Assembly (NCBI GenBank): GCA_947476535.1
Contig: CANJRC010000030.1
Coordinates: 1-34,610, forward strand
Reading direction: 5' to 3'
DNA: 34,610 nt
DNA from: Betaproteobacteria bacterium
GTDB lineage: Bacteria; Pseudomonadota; Gammaproteobacteria; Burkholderiales; SG8-39
Under the pieces are notes generated by a model. The model did not search any database, was not told the DNA's origin, and was given only the letters and a program-made list of their open reading frames with translations. Position 1 is the first letter of the stretch. Every line of letters starts with the position of its first letter. The translations under genes and the position numbers were made by a program. Below are positions 14,766 through 23,892 of this stretch, in pieces.

Positions 14766-16817
14766 TCATCCGCCACTCGCGTCCGCCACCCCGGCCTCCT
14801 GCGTGCCCGCCTGCGCCCACTCCAGCCAGCGCGCGACGCGGCCACGAAGCTCCTCGCGCGACTCCGGCGCCATGGGCAGCGGATCGAAGCGCAGCCGGTA
14901 GTGCAGCCGCACGATGGCGCGCAGCTCCTCGATGCGATCCGCGGTGATTCCGCCACGCGCGAGCCGCGATAGCCATGCGGTGAGCGGCTCGGCCGCATCG
15001 CGACCGAGGTTCCGCTCCGCCAGCAGGGCTTCGATACGGTAGAACTCCGAGTCGGCGCCGGACACCGGCGCCATGCCCTTTTCGCCAGCCACGGCCTGCA
15101 CGCGCTTTCCCGGCTCGCGGAAGATGCGCCAGGCGAGCCACGCGAAGAGCACCACCAAGAAGCCGATCAGGAGCGGGCGCGACACGGTATCGTCGTCAGA
15201 TGTCTGGTAGCGCCCCCAGGCAAAGCGCAGCCACGACCATGCGTCGGTGAACCACTGCGTGACGCCAGCATCCCCGCCCTCCACGGCGAACCACTGCGGC
15301 GGCGTGGTGTCGATGTCCACCCAGCCCCCGTCGATCCAGGCGCGCGTCCAGGCGTGGGCATGGCGCTCGCGCACCACGAACTCCTCGCCCGAGCTGCGCT
15401 CCTGCACCGAGAAGCCCGTGGCGTAGCGCGCCGCGATGCCGGCCTCGCGCAAGAGCAGCACGGTGGCGCTGGCGAAGTACTCGCAGTGACCGGCGCGCGT
15501 GCGCGTGAGGAAAGTCCCCAGCGCCGTGGGCACCTGTGGCGATGAGGCCTGGAGCCAGGTGGTGTAGCGGAACTTCTCGGCGAAGAAGCGCTCGATGCGA
15601 CGGCGCGCCTCGCGCGGCGCAGGGCCATGCAGTCCAAGCTCCGCCGCCACTGCGCCCAGCGTCTCGCGCTCGCGCGCGGGCACGGCGTAGTCGGCGTCGG
15701 CCGGCGGCGACTCCACCGACGCCCCCTCGCCGCGGTAGGCGCGATAGCGCAGGAACCCGGGCGCCGTGTCGACGTTGGTGCTGCCGAAGCCGCTGCGCCG
15801 CAGCTCGGCCGGCGGCAGGCCGTCGAGGAATACCGTCCCGGTGGGTAGTGCGAGGATGGTCTTGCCGTTCCTCGCATAATCGATCACCTCCACGGCGCGC
15901 TCGCGCGCGCGCTCCGCAGCCGCACCGCCCGCGCCCGCCGCGCTGCCACCCGCCCGCAGCGACCAGCCCTGCTCCGCATCGCCCGGCAACGCATCGAACG
16001 CCACCGGGCGCGCGATCCAGCTCGGCGAGAAGAACACGTTGTAGCTGGCGCGATGCAACAGGAGCGGCAGCGGTTGCTCGCCGGAAGGCCCCGCCGGCAC
16101 ATGCACGCGCATCACGATACGGTCCGAAAGCTTGAGCGCGCCGATCTGCCCAATCTGGCTGTGGGTGCGAAACGGATTGGCATCCACCGAGCGGTCGAGC
16201 AACTCGCCCACCCACTCGCTCAACGCGCCCTGGAACTGATTGAGCGCCAGGTGCCCGCCATAGCCCAGCACGCTCGCCACCATCAGCATGGCGAAGGCCA
16301 CGGTGCGGTGGTAGCGCCGCGAGCGCAGGTTCCACAGCGACCAGGAGGCGAACACCGCCGCACCGGCGTAGAACATTTCATTTCTTACATTGGCCGTGGA
16401 GGCGCCGAGCACGCAGGCGATGACATAGACGAAGCCCATGTCCACGCGCATGCCGGTGGGCCGGCGCGCGCGCAGCGTCACGAACAGCACCGACACATCC
16501 AGCGGCGCGCGCACGAGGTAAGCCTGCACGAGAGCCAGCGGCGCGAGCGTCAGCGGCAGCCATTGCGCCATGCCGATGACGGTACGCCCGGCGCGCGGCG
16601 CCTCCAGCGTCACCAGGAGCCACGCGCCCAACGCGATCAGCGCCAGCGACGACAGGTCGGCGAAACGATTGACGCCCTGCAGATCGAGCGTGAGCGTCGG
16701 CCGCCACAGCACGCGCGCCTCGATGGCGATAGCGAGCGGCACCGCCAGCGGCAGCCATCCGGTCTGCCAGCCCCAGAAAAGCAGCGCCGCGCCAACCATG
16801 CCGAAGGGCGTGTTCAC
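14766..16817 (-). CDS. DUF3488 / transglutaminase-like membrane protein
   Basis: A 683-residue protein. An N-terminal block of about six transmembrane helices (DUF3488) is followed by an extracytoplasmic transglutaminase core with the complete triad C445 (GHCEYFAS), H488 (HAWTRAW) and D503 (WVDIDTTP). One further helix (LLIGFLVVLFAWLAW) and a cytoplasmic DUF4129-like tail close it. Such proteins accompany MoxR AAA and DUF58 proteins and probably act as membrane proteases or cross-linkers. No substrate is established. The GTG start 10 bp after the DUF58 stop is chosen because the longer ATG form would run 108 bases into the DUF58 gene, giving an arginine/cysteine-rich stretch unlike a protein N-terminus. 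Confidence 0.88.
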   Translation of the reverse strand: MNTPFGMVGAALLFWGWQTGWLPLAVPLAIAIEARVLWRPTLTLDLQGVNRFADLSSLALIALGAWLLVTLEAPRAGRTVIGMAQWLPLTLAPLALVQAYLVRAPLDVSVLFVTLRARRPTGMRVDMGFVYVIACVLGASTANVRNEMFYAGAAVFASWSLWNLRSRRYHRTVAFAMLMVASVLGYGGHLALNQFQGALSEWVGELLDRSVDANPFRTHSQIGQIGALKLSDRIVMRVHVPAGPSGEQPLPLLLHRASYNVFFSPSWIARPVAFDALPGDAEQGWSLRAGGSAAGAGGAAAERARERAVEVIDYARNGKTILALPTGTVFLDGLPPAELRRSGFGSTNVDTAPGFLRYRAYRGEGASVESPPADADYAVPARERETLGAVAAELGLHGPAPREARRRIERFFAEKFRYTTWLQASSPQVPTALGTFLTRTRAGHCEYFASATVLLLREAGIAARYATGFSVQERSSGEEFVVRERHAHAWTRAWIDGGWVDIDTTPPQWFAVEGGDAGVTQWFTDAWSWLRFAWGRYQTSDDDTVSRPLLIGFLVVLFAWLAWRIFREPGKRVQAVAGEKGMAPVSGADSEFYRIEALLAERNLGRDAAEPLTAWLSRLARGGITADRIEELRAIVRLHYRLRFDPLPMAPESREELRGRVARWLEWAQAGTQEAGVADASGG

Positions 16818-16827
16818 GTGCTCGCCG

Positions 16828-18243
16828 TCATAGCGACAAGAGGTCCTCTTGCACGTGGCCGACGCGCACGCGGTGCACGCCCGCCGCCGCGTATACGGCC
16901 GGGTCGATCGCCGCCGCGTCATCAACCACCGCCAGCACCAGCAGCTGCAGGCCGGCCGAGCGCAGCGCCTCCACCAGCCGGCGACGGCCTTCGTCCCAGG
17001 CGCCGAGGACGAGGATGCAGCCGCTCAGTTCGCCGCGCCGCTCGAGCACCGCGCGCTCCAGTTGCTGCAAGGTATCGCGCTCCTGTCGCTGCACGCCCGC
17101 CAGCACTTCGAGCAGGTGCTCGGCGCGCAGCAAGCCGCGACCAGCGGTATACACATGCGCCTCCTCGCCCGCGAACAGCATGTCGAGCAGGCACTCCTGC
17201 GTATCCAGGGTGTAGACAAAGGACGCCGCCACCGACACCGCCTCCTCGAAGGCCTGTCCGCCGGCATCGCCCCCATGGGCCGGCGCGGTGTCGAGGGCCA
17301 GCGCATGGCGCTCGAAGAACTCGGTCTGGAATTCCTTGACGATGGGCTGGCCCAGGCGCGCGAAGCTCTTCCAGTGCATGCGCTGCAGCGGGTCGCCCGG
17401 CCGGTAGTCGCGCAGGCCGAAGAATTCCTCGGAGTCGCCCGCCCAGGAGGCCAGCGCCACGCCGCCCGGCTGGTAGCGGCGATGGCCCGCCAGCGTGATC
17501 GGCGCGAGGCGATAGCGCCGCGGCAGCACCAGCACCGACTGCGGCAAAGCGTTGCGCACGAAGGCCCGGCACAGCCGCAGCGGATCGGTGCGCGCCAGGC
17601 TCACGCCGGCAAAGCGCACCGCGCCGCGCCGCCGCGGCGTCAGGCGCACGTTGACCGCCACCTCGCCGCCTGCCGGCAGCACGGGCAGGTCGCGCGCCTC
17701 CACCGCGCCGTTGCGCCGCTCGGCCAGCAGCCAGACCCAAGCGTAAAAACCCATGAATTCATCGATCTTGTTGCGCTTGACGCCGGGCTCCTTGGCGCGC
17801 GCGAGCTCGGCGCGCGTGGGCCAGTCAAATGCCAGGTCCTCGTACAACGTCAGCCCGCGCTCGGCGCGGCCGGATACGCTCCCCGTCTTGCGCACCCACA
17901 CGCGGTACTCCAGCGGCTCGCCGGCCGTGGCAAAGCGCGGCAGGTCGCGGCGCACGGCAAACCGCCCGCGATTGCGCCGACGATAGGTCACGGACGTCAC
18001 GGACAGGAACAGCACGGAGAGCAGCAACAGCGACACCAGGAACGTGAAGCCCTGGTAGGCCGTGGTCTGCTCGGTGTCGATGCCAAAGAGCGCGAACGCC
18101 ACCGTCGCCGTTACCGCCACGCGCCCGACGCCGGTGAGGCGGCGCTCCGACCAATGCGTGAAGCGCGACAGCCGCCGGTACGAGTAGTAGAAGAGCCAGC
18201 GCGTGATGGCGCGAAACGCCATCAGTGGATCCTGGATGCGCAC
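16828..18243 (-). CDS. DUF58 domain protein
   Basis: A 471-residue protein with two N-terminal transmembrane segments (VAVTATVAFALFGI and FTFLVSLLLLSVLFL). A periplasm- or cytoplasm-facing middle region follows, and then the DUF58 signature at about 277-296, LRDYRPGDPLQRMHWKSFAR. The last part has a von Willebrand A-like fold pattern (RHALALDTAP and CILVLGAWDEG). DUF58 proteins are obligate neighbours of MoxR AAA ATPases and are thought to present the MIDAS-like partner for the ATPase. The GTG start is supported by GGGAG seven bases upstream; an internal ATG seven codons in is the alternative. It lies 25 bp behind the AAA gene and 10 bp ahead of the transglutaminase gene. Confidence 0.88.
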   Translation of the reverse strand: MRIQDPLMAFRAITRWLFYYSYRRLSRFTHWSERRLTGVGRVAVTATVAFALFGIDTEQTTAYQGFTFLVSLLLLSVLFLSVTSVTYRRRNRGRFAVRRDLPRFATAGEPLEYRVWVRKTGSVSGRAERGLTLYEDLAFDWPTRAELARAKEPGVKRNKIDEFMGFYAWVWLLAERRNGAVEARDLPVLPAGGEVAVNVRLTPRRRGAVRFAGVSLARTDPLRLCRAFVRNALPQSVLVLPRRYRLAPITLAGHRRYQPGGVALASWAGDSEEFFGLRDYRPGDPLQRMHWKSFARLGQPIVKEFQTEFFERHALALDTAPAHGGDAGGQAFEEAVSVAASFVYTLDTQECLLDMLFAGEEAHVYTAGRGLLRAEHLLEVLAGVQRQERDTLQQLERAVLERRGELSGCILVLGAWDEGRRRLVEALRSAGLQLLVLAVVDDAAAIDPAVYAAAGVHRVRVGHVQEDLLSL

Positions 18244-18268
18244 CTGTCGCTCCCGGGCGCGTGCGTGC

Positions 18269-19201
18269 CTATGCCGGCACCGGCAGCGTCTCGAGCAATT
18301 CCTCGACCAGCCGGCGGCCGGTGGTGCCGGAGAACTTGGCCTGCGGCTCGATCACCAGGCGATGCGCGATCACTGCCACCGCCATCTCGCGCACATGCTC
18401 CGGGTGCACGAATTCGGCCCCGTCGAAGAGCGCCAGCGCCTGCGCCGTGCGCGTCAGCGCGATGGAGGCGCGCGGCCCGGCGCCGAGCGACACGCCCGCC
18501 GCGGTGCGCGTCGCCCGCACCAGCGCGATGGCGTAGGCGCGCACCTCGGCGCTCACGCGCACCTCGCCCACCGCCGCGCGCAGCGCACCGATGTCCGCTG
18601 TCGCGACGCAGGCGGCCAGCGCCGCCAGCGGGTGCGAGCGCTCCTGCGAGGACACCACCTCGGCCTCGGTCTCGGCATCCACGTAGCCCAGCGCCAGGCA
18701 GGCCGCGAAGCGGTCCATCTGCGCCTCGGGCAACGGGTAGGTGCCGCGGAACTCCACCGGGTTCTGCGTGGCGATGACGAAGAAATCGTCCAGCTTCCAG
18801 GTCTTGCCCTCGATCGACACCTGGCCTTCGGCCATCACCTCCAGGAGCGCCGACTGCGTGCGCGGGGAGGCGCGGTTGATCTCGTCGGCGAGCAATACGT
18901 TGGTGAAGATGGGACCCTGATGGAACACGAAACTCTGGTCACGCGGGTTGTACACCGACACGCCGAGGATGTCCGAGGGCAGGAGGTCGGGCGTGAACTG
19001 CACGCGGCGGAACTTCTCGCCGGTGGACACCGCCAGCGCCTTGGCCAGCGTGGTCTTGCCAGTGCCCGGCAGGTCTTCGAGCAGCACGTGGCCGCCCGCG
19101 GCGTAGGCGGCGAGCAACCGCCGCAGCACCCCGTCCTGGCCGCGGATCACCCGGGCGATGTTGGCGTGAATGGCATGGAAGGTGTCGGCGGGCAAACTCA
19201 A
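18269..19201 (-). CDS. MoxR-family AAA+ ATPase
   Basis: A 310-residue ATPase of usual MoxR length. Walker A is GTGKTT at about 46-51, Walker B is VLLADEINRA, sensor 1 is ATQNPVEF, and the MoxR motif GTYPLPEAQMDRF is present. The lid domain contains GAGPRASIALTRTAQ. MoxR ATPases act as chaperones that insert cofactors or remodel protein complexes with DUF58/vWA partners. The start chosen is a TTG at 19201 with GGAG eight bases before it, placing LSLPADTFHAIHANI at the N-terminus as in relatives. An in-frame ATG at 19309 would add 36 proline/arginine-rich residues and is less likely. It is the first gene of the MoxR-DUF58-transglutaminase operon. Confidence 0.9.
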   Translation of the reverse strand: MSLPADTFHAIHANIARVIRGQDGVLRRLLAAYAAGGHVLLEDLPGTGKTTLAKALAVSTGEKFRRVQFTPDLLPSDILGVSVYNPRDQSFVFHQGPIFTNVLLADEINRASPRTQSALLEVMAEGQVSIEGKTWKLDDFFVIATQNPVEFRGTYPLPEAQMDRFAACLALGYVDAETEAEVVSSQERSHPLAALAACVATADIGALRAAVGEVRVSAEVRAYAIALVRATRTAAGVSLGAGPRASIALTRTAQALALFDGAEFVHPEHVREMAVAVIAHRLVIEPQAKFSGTTGRRLVEELLETLPVPA

Positions 19202-19296
19202 GGGAAGGACTCCGTGGGGCTGTCGGAAGAAACCGGAAACCGGCGGCGGCAGCGGCAATCTTACCGTGCGGTGGCGCCGCGGAGGAGCGGGGCCGA

Positions 19297-19362
19297 CAAA
19301 TACTGCCAATTAGCATTAACAATCGCCAACTGGCTTACGTAAATTTTTGAATTACTGACAGG
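19297..19362. repeat. AT-rich island B upstream of the MoxR operon, related to island A
   Basis: TACTGCCA at 19301-19308 and TACTGACA at 19353-19360 are 52 bp apart, the same distance as the outer TACTGCCA boxes of island A (14702 and 14754). A weak middle copy, AACTGGCT, sits at 19328, matching the 27/25 bp split of island A. A TTACGTAA palindrome is at 19335-19342. This lies about 100-160 bp before the MoxR start and may hold the operon promoter. The rest of 19202-19462 shows nothing I can name. Confidence 0.45.
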
Positions 19363-19462
19363 GACTTCTTTCAATAATCCATCATTCCTGCCGCTGGCCC
19401 AACGATCGGTCGACGACAATGCCGGATTCACGCCCCACCCCGCCTCGATGACAGGCGCTGTG

Positions 19463-20938
19463 TCAGCCGGCCCTGGAACTCGCCGACAGCACCTCCTGCG
19501 CCGCCTGCTCCACCACCGTTCCCTTGAAGAAATCGGGGTTCATCCCGCCGTGCAACTCGACGATGTTGCTGAAAGTGAACTCGCGGAAATTCTCCTCGGT
19601 GATGAGGCCGTCCTCCACCATCTCCCAGGCCTCCTCCAGCACTTCGGTGGCATCCGGCACGTCGAAGTGCGACACGTCGGAGCCCATGATGGCCTTCATG
19701 CGCACCTTCATGCGCGGATCGAAGGCCCAGGCGGTGATGGGGTCATCGGCCTCGCAGCCGAAATAGAAGTTGTCCACGAACAGCCGATCGATGTCCGCGA
19801 CGTCGCGGATCTTCACATGGGCGAATTCGTCCTCATGCCGGTCGCGCTCGGCCAGTTCCGCCTGCGACTTGTCGTGCACGAAATGCAGGTTGCGCGCCAG
19901 GATCTCGTCGAGGCGGCCCTCGAAGCGCTTGTTGCCCGCGGTGTACTTCTCCATCAGGCTGCGCACTTCGCGCAGGTCCAGCTTCTGGGGATCGAGGTTT
20001 TTATCCAGCGCCGCCTTGTTACGTTTCTTCCAGTGCCCGATCAGGTCCGCGTGCAGGTTGCAGGCCCAGCCCACGCCGCCCTCGAGGAAACCGAACTTGA
20101 GCGTGGGGAAGCGCTGTGTCACACCGCCCATGAACAGGCCGCGCGCAAAGGCGTGGTGGCTCTGCGCGAAGTGGCCCAAGTGGTTGCCCACAAAGCTGGT
20201 GGGCGAGGAGCGGTCCGGCCAACCCATGCTGCCATTGTGGTTGGTCACCGCCACCTTCAGCTCGACCATCTTGGCCCATACCGGGTCGTAGTCGTAGGGG
20301 CTGTCCATGCCCAGGTTGTCGACATAGACGCGGCGCTTCGCGGGATCGGGCTGCCAGTCGGCGTCGGCTTCGATGCGCCGCGGCACTGTGCAATTCATCA
20401 CCAGCGCCTTTAGTCCGAGTGTGCGCACGGCATACTCCGCCTCCTCGATGGCCTCGGCCGGTGTGTTCAGCGCACACACGCCAGCGGGCGTCATTCGTGC
20501 CCCGTAGGGACGGAACATGTCGGCGGCCATCACGTTGTAGGCCCGGATGATCGAACGGCGCATGTCATCGTCGGGCATGCGCGGCAGCAGAAAGCCGAGG
20601 CTCGGGTAGACCAGCGCGAAATCGATACCCAGGTCGTCCAGTCGCTCGTGGAACAGCCGGGGCACCATCGCTGCCGTACGATCGAGGGTGTTGCTCGGCA
20701 ATTGCCACCAGGGCGAACGTTGCATGCGATTGCGGGCACGCTCGACAGGCGTCGCGCGATACCAGTCATAGCCGAGATAGGCCGCGGACATCGCCTTGTA
20801 GCGGTCCACGCTCTTCGCGCCGGCCACCTCGCCCAGGTAGTCCAGGAAAATCGGCTGCAGTTCCAGCCAGTGGCCATCGGCATCGATCACCGGGTGTTTC
20901 AGACCGCGTCGGACGCGGCGCGCAGGTGTATCAGCCAT
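19463..20938 (-). CDS. Amidohydrolase family protein (COG2159 / Amidohydrolase-2 type)
   Basis: A 491-residue predicted metal-dependent TIM-barrel hydrolase or decarboxylase. The N-terminal metal motif is VIDADGHWLE (D19, D21, H23). Barrel features include VTNHNGSMGWPD, TLKFGFLEGGVGW and the late acidic MGSDVSHFDVPDA. It is longer than the typical 300-400-residue relatives, with an added lysine/aspartate-rich insert at about 300-370. GGAG eight bases before the ATG supports the start. It is the last gene of a six-gene catabolic unit and follows the deacylase-type gene by 37 bp. It may hydrolyse or decarboxylate a pathway intermediate, but the substrate is not inferable. Confidence 0.85.
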   Translation of the reverse strand: MADTPARRVRRGLKHPVIDADGHWLELQPIFLDYLGEVAGAKSVDRYKAMSAAYLGYDWYRATPVERARNRMQRSPWWQLPSNTLDRTAAMVPRLFHERLDDLGIDFALVYPSLGFLLPRMPDDDMRRSIIRAYNVMAADMFRPYGARMTPAGVCALNTPAEAIEEAEYAVRTLGLKALVMNCTVPRRIEADADWQPDPAKRRVYVDNLGMDSPYDYDPVWAKMVELKVAVTNHNGSMGWPDRSSPTSFVGNHLGHFAQSHHAFARGLFMGGVTQRFPTLKFGFLEGGVGWACNLHADLIGHWKKRNKAALDKNLDPQKLDLREVRSLMEKYTAGNKRFEGRLDEILARNLHFVHDKSQAELAERDRHEDEFAHVKIRDVADIDRLFVDNFYFGCEADDPITAWAFDPRMKVRMKAIMGSDVSHFDVPDATEVLEEAWEMVEDGLITEENFREFTFSNIVELHGGMNPDFFKGTVVEQAAQEVLSASSRAG

Positions 20939-20975
20939 TCATATCGCTCCTCATGTGCAATCCATTCAATGCAGG

Positions 20976-22682
20976 CTAACGTGCTTCGGCCAGCGGACCG
21001 CGCAGCACCCGTCCCGGCATGGCGCCGGTGTGCTCGCCGTCGCGAAGGATGACCTGGCCCGCGACGATGGTCGCCGCGATCCCCGTGGCCTTCTGCTTCA
21101 GCCGCAACCCGCCCGCCGGCAGGTCGTGCGCAGCCTCCGGCATCGCGGGGGCCACCGTCTCGGGATCGAACACCACCAGATCGGCTACGTTACCCGTCGC
21201 CACCAGGCCGCGATGCTGCAATTGCCAGGCCAGCGCCGAATCGAGGGTGAGCTTGCGCACCGCCTGCTCCCAGCTCAGCACGCCCTTCTCGCGCACCCAG
21301 TAGGCGAGCAGGAAGGTCGGCATCGAGGAGTCGATGATCTGGCTCACATGCGCCCCGGAGTCCGATCCGCCGACCACCGAATTGGGATGCATCAGCAGCT
21401 TCTCGACATCGCGCATGTCACAGTTGGCAATGGGCTGCACGAAAAACTGCTCGAGATTGGTGGCCAGAGCCGCATCGATCATCACATCGGCGGGCGTAAC
21501 GCCGCGCTCGGCCGCCAGGCTCGCCAGGCTGCGGTACGGCCCGATCGGCGAGTCGAATAGGCACAGCGCATCCCAGTCCGGGGCACGCGCCTCCACGCCG
21601 CGCGAGTTGCTGCCGTAGGGCCCGTTCATGGCCTCGGCTACCAGTCGAGCGCGCAGCGCCGGATCCAGCAGGCCCGCCTTCTGCGCTTCGAGCGGCTGGC
21701 TGCGCAGGGTCTTCCACGTCGGCAACTGATCGAACGGCAGCCGCACCTTGAAGCCGAGGATGGACTGCACCGCGCGGCACTGCACCTGCGACACCATGCG
21801 TCCGCCCTGCGCCACCGTTCGCTCGGTCAGGGCCAGCATCTCCTTCCAGGCATCGCCATGCCATGGCACGTTGACCGTGATGAAGGTCACAGGCCGCCCC
21901 GACTCCAGGGCCAGCGCCTGCAACGCGTCTTGGAAGGGTCGCCGCGACTCCGGCGTGCCGAAGTTCTCGGTGGTGATCTCGAACAGGCCCGCGCCCAGCG
22001 CCCCCATGGCATTGACCAGGGTGCGGATTTCGCTCCACTCGGCCACGCGGCTCGGCACCGGCTTGTCGTCATAGGTGCTGTGCGAGTCCGTGCGTGAGGT
22101 GGAAAAACCGATGGCGCCCGCCTTCAGCGCCGACTCCAGTTCGCGCGTCATGGCCTCGACCTCTGCAACAGAGGCTTTCTGCTCGAATGCACGCTCGCCC
22201 ATCACGTAGGTGCGCAGGGCGCTGTGGCCGATATAGCCCGCGTAGTTGATGTTCTTCGGCAGCGCATCGACCACGTCCAGGTACTGCGCGAAGGTTTCCC
22301 ATTTCCACTCGATACCGGCCAGCATGGTCTTGCGCGCGATGTCCTCCGCGCGCTCGATGCTGCGAAAGACCAGGTCCGCTTCGGATGCGCGACAGGGTGC
22401 CAGCGTGAAACCGCAGTTGCCCATGATGGTGCTGGTCACGCCGTGCCACGAAGGGCAGGTGCCCAGCGGGTCCCAGAACACCTGCGCATCCATGTGCGAA
22501 TGGACTTCGATGAAGCCAGGCGCGACGAACTTGCCCTCGGCGTCAATCTCCTGCGCACCGCGTTCGCGGATGCGACCAATGAAAGCGATCCTGTCGCCCT
22601 GGATGCCCACATCGGCGCGATAGCGCGGCCGGCCGGATCCATCGACCACCGTACCGTTGCGTATTACCAGATCGAAATTCAT
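20976..22682 (-). CDS. N-acyl-D-amino-acid deacylase-type amidohydrolase
   Basis: A 568-residue amidohydrolase-3 family enzyme of the D-aminoacylase group. It starts FDLVIRNGTVVDGSGRPRYRAD, with metal ligands HSHMDAQ (H61, H63) and the bridging cysteine in MGNCGF (C90). It then has YIGHSALRTYVMG, GSDSGAHV (catalytic Asp) and the closing NVADLVVFDPETVAPA segment of the composite beta-sandwich. Family enzymes hydrolyse N-acyl-D-amino acids, but many homologues in catabolic clusters have other amide or imide substrates. The second ATG (22682) is preferred because GGAG sits six bases before it; the first in-frame ATG is 12 bases upstream. Gene gaps on both sides are under 40 bp. Confidence 0.88.
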   Translation of the reverse strand: MNFDLVIRNGTVVDGSGRPRYRADVGIQGDRIAFIGRIRERGAQEIDAEGKFVAPGFIEVHSHMDAQVFWDPLGTCPSWHGVTSTIMGNCGFTLAPCRASEADLVFRSIERAEDIARKTMLAGIEWKWETFAQYLDVVDALPKNINYAGYIGHSALRTYVMGERAFEQKASVAEVEAMTRELESALKAGAIGFSTSRTDSHSTYDDKPVPSRVAEWSEIRTLVNAMGALGAGLFEITTENFGTPESRRPFQDALQALALESGRPVTFITVNVPWHGDAWKEMLALTERTVAQGGRMVSQVQCRAVQSILGFKVRLPFDQLPTWKTLRSQPLEAQKAGLLDPALRARLVAEAMNGPYGSNSRGVEARAPDWDALCLFDSPIGPYRSLASLAAERGVTPADVMIDAALATNLEQFFVQPIANCDMRDVEKLLMHPNSVVGGSDSGAHVSQIIDSSMPTFLLAYWVREKGVLSWEQAVRKLTLDSALAWQLQHRGLVATGNVADLVVFDPETVAPAMPEAAHDLPAGGLRLKQKATGIAATIVAGQVILRDGEHTGAMPGRVLRGPLAEAR

Positions 22683-22709
22683 AGTCGGCTCCATTAATCG
22701 GTTGGTTTG

Positions 22710-23771
22710 CTATCGCTTGAACATTGCATTCCACTTCGCGGTGTACGCCTTGACCACCTCGGGCGTGTAGGGCGCCGGGTCATACGCATGCACCGTGCGG
22801 CTGTCCAGCGCGCCCGGAATGTTCAGCAGCGGACTGGCCGTTTCCCCCTTGCCGTGCCAGGTCGCCTGCCCGCGTGGCGACATCAGGTAATCGAGGAACA
22901 CCAGCGCGGCGTTCGGCCGCTTTGCCCACGCAAAGACGGCACCCGTGTAACGGATGCCGAAGCTCGGATTGGGAAGCACCATCCGGATGGGGGCGCCTTG
23001 CGCAATCAGCGGCAGCGCGGTGGTCGGAATGCTGTACGCGGCGACCGTCATTTCGCCCGACACCGCGGCCTGGGTCGACGGTGCTACCCCGGTAAAGTAG
23101 CGCGGACTGAGATCCGCCAGCTTCTGCAGGAAGTCGGCCCCCTGCGTCTTCTCCAGCCACTCGTACCACGCCACGGAAGTGGGCGACAGGATTTCCGTCG
23201 TGGCGATCTTTCCCTTGAATTCGGCACGCAGCAAATCCGGGTAGCCGTTGATCGGCGTTTTGACCAGATTCGTGTTGTAGGCGATGGTGATCGGCTCCAT
23301 CCCCAGGACGAGGACCACACCATCGAGCAGGTGGGCTGCGGGCCACCTGCGACTCTCCGGCCCTGCCGGCGGCTTGAGCGCCCCCGATTTGGCGAGCTCC
23401 CGCGTCCAGGTGATCGAGGAGCTGTCCAGGTGCGCATCACCGCCGTCCGCACCCAACTTGCGTTCGGCTTCTATTTTCGCAACGGTGCCGCTGATGGCCC
23501 GCGAGTGTTCGAGCACGATTCCCGGGAAGGCGGCCTCGAAATCCGCCTTGAGCCTGAGGATGACGGGAGTCACCGGAGTGTAATAGACGACAACGCGCCC
23601 CTCCTTTTTTGCAGCGGCGACAATCTTCTCCCACTCGGCCGGTTGATAAGCAGCGGACTCCGATTGCGCCGACACCGAGATCGGCAGGAAGGCCAGCGCC
23701 ATCCCGAGTGCCGCAGCGCTCTTCACGACCGACGCTGGCATGCCCTTGCGAACGTGCTGCGTTGTAACCAT
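22710..23771 (-). CDS. ABC-type extracellular solute-binding protein (family 1, iron/small-molecule type)
   Basis: A 353-residue periplasmic binding protein. Its signal peptide has a basic N-terminus (TTQHVRKG), a hydrophobic AAALGMALAFLPI core and a cut at SVSAQ. The mature protein begins EWEKIVAAAKKEGRVVVYYT, as in AfuA/FbpA-like family 1 binding proteins, and ends in a C-terminal FLDYLMSPRGQATW segment. GGAGG six to eight bases before the ATG at 23771 selects this start over one eight codons upstream. It lies between an SDR gene and the deacylase gene in one operon and presumably delivers their substrate. No ABC permease or ATPase gene is in the window, so its partner is elsewhere. Confidence 0.87.
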   Translation of the reverse strand: MVTTQHVRKGMPASVVKSAAALGMALAFLPISVSAQSESAAYQPAEWEKIVAAAKKEGRVVVYYTPVTPVILRLKADFEAAFPGIVLEHSRAISGTVAKIEAERKLGADGGDAHLDSSSITWTRELAKSGALKPPAGPESRRWPAAHLLDGVVLVLGMEPITIAYNTNLVKTPINGYPDLLRAEFKGKIATTEILSPTSVAWYEWLEKTQGADFLQKLADLSPRYFTGVAPSTQAAVSGEMTVAAYSIPTTALPLIAQGAPIRMVLPNPSFGIRYTGAVFAWAKRPNAALVFLDYLMSPRGQATWHGKGETASPLLNIPGALDSRTVHAYDPAPYTPEVVKAYTAKWNAMFKR

Positions 23772-23892
23772 TGCCACCTCCTCAACCGGAATCAAGGTTT
23801 TCCTGCGTCGATTGGACGGCCTCCCCCCAGGTCATCCAATCACCCGAACGCCGCCCACTCATTTCGTGCAGCGGCACCGAAGCCCGCCGCAA

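Noticed and set aside
16849..18777. 642-codon open frame on the + strand
   Set aside because: Antisense to the DUF58 and MoxR genes, low-complexity Arg/Gln/Ala composition, and no ribosome binding site; the opposite strand has full conserved domains.
14694..19362. Composite transposon bounded by islands A and B
   Set aside because: No transposase, no terminal inverted repeats and no target duplication are visible; the islands are only partly alike and in direct orientation.
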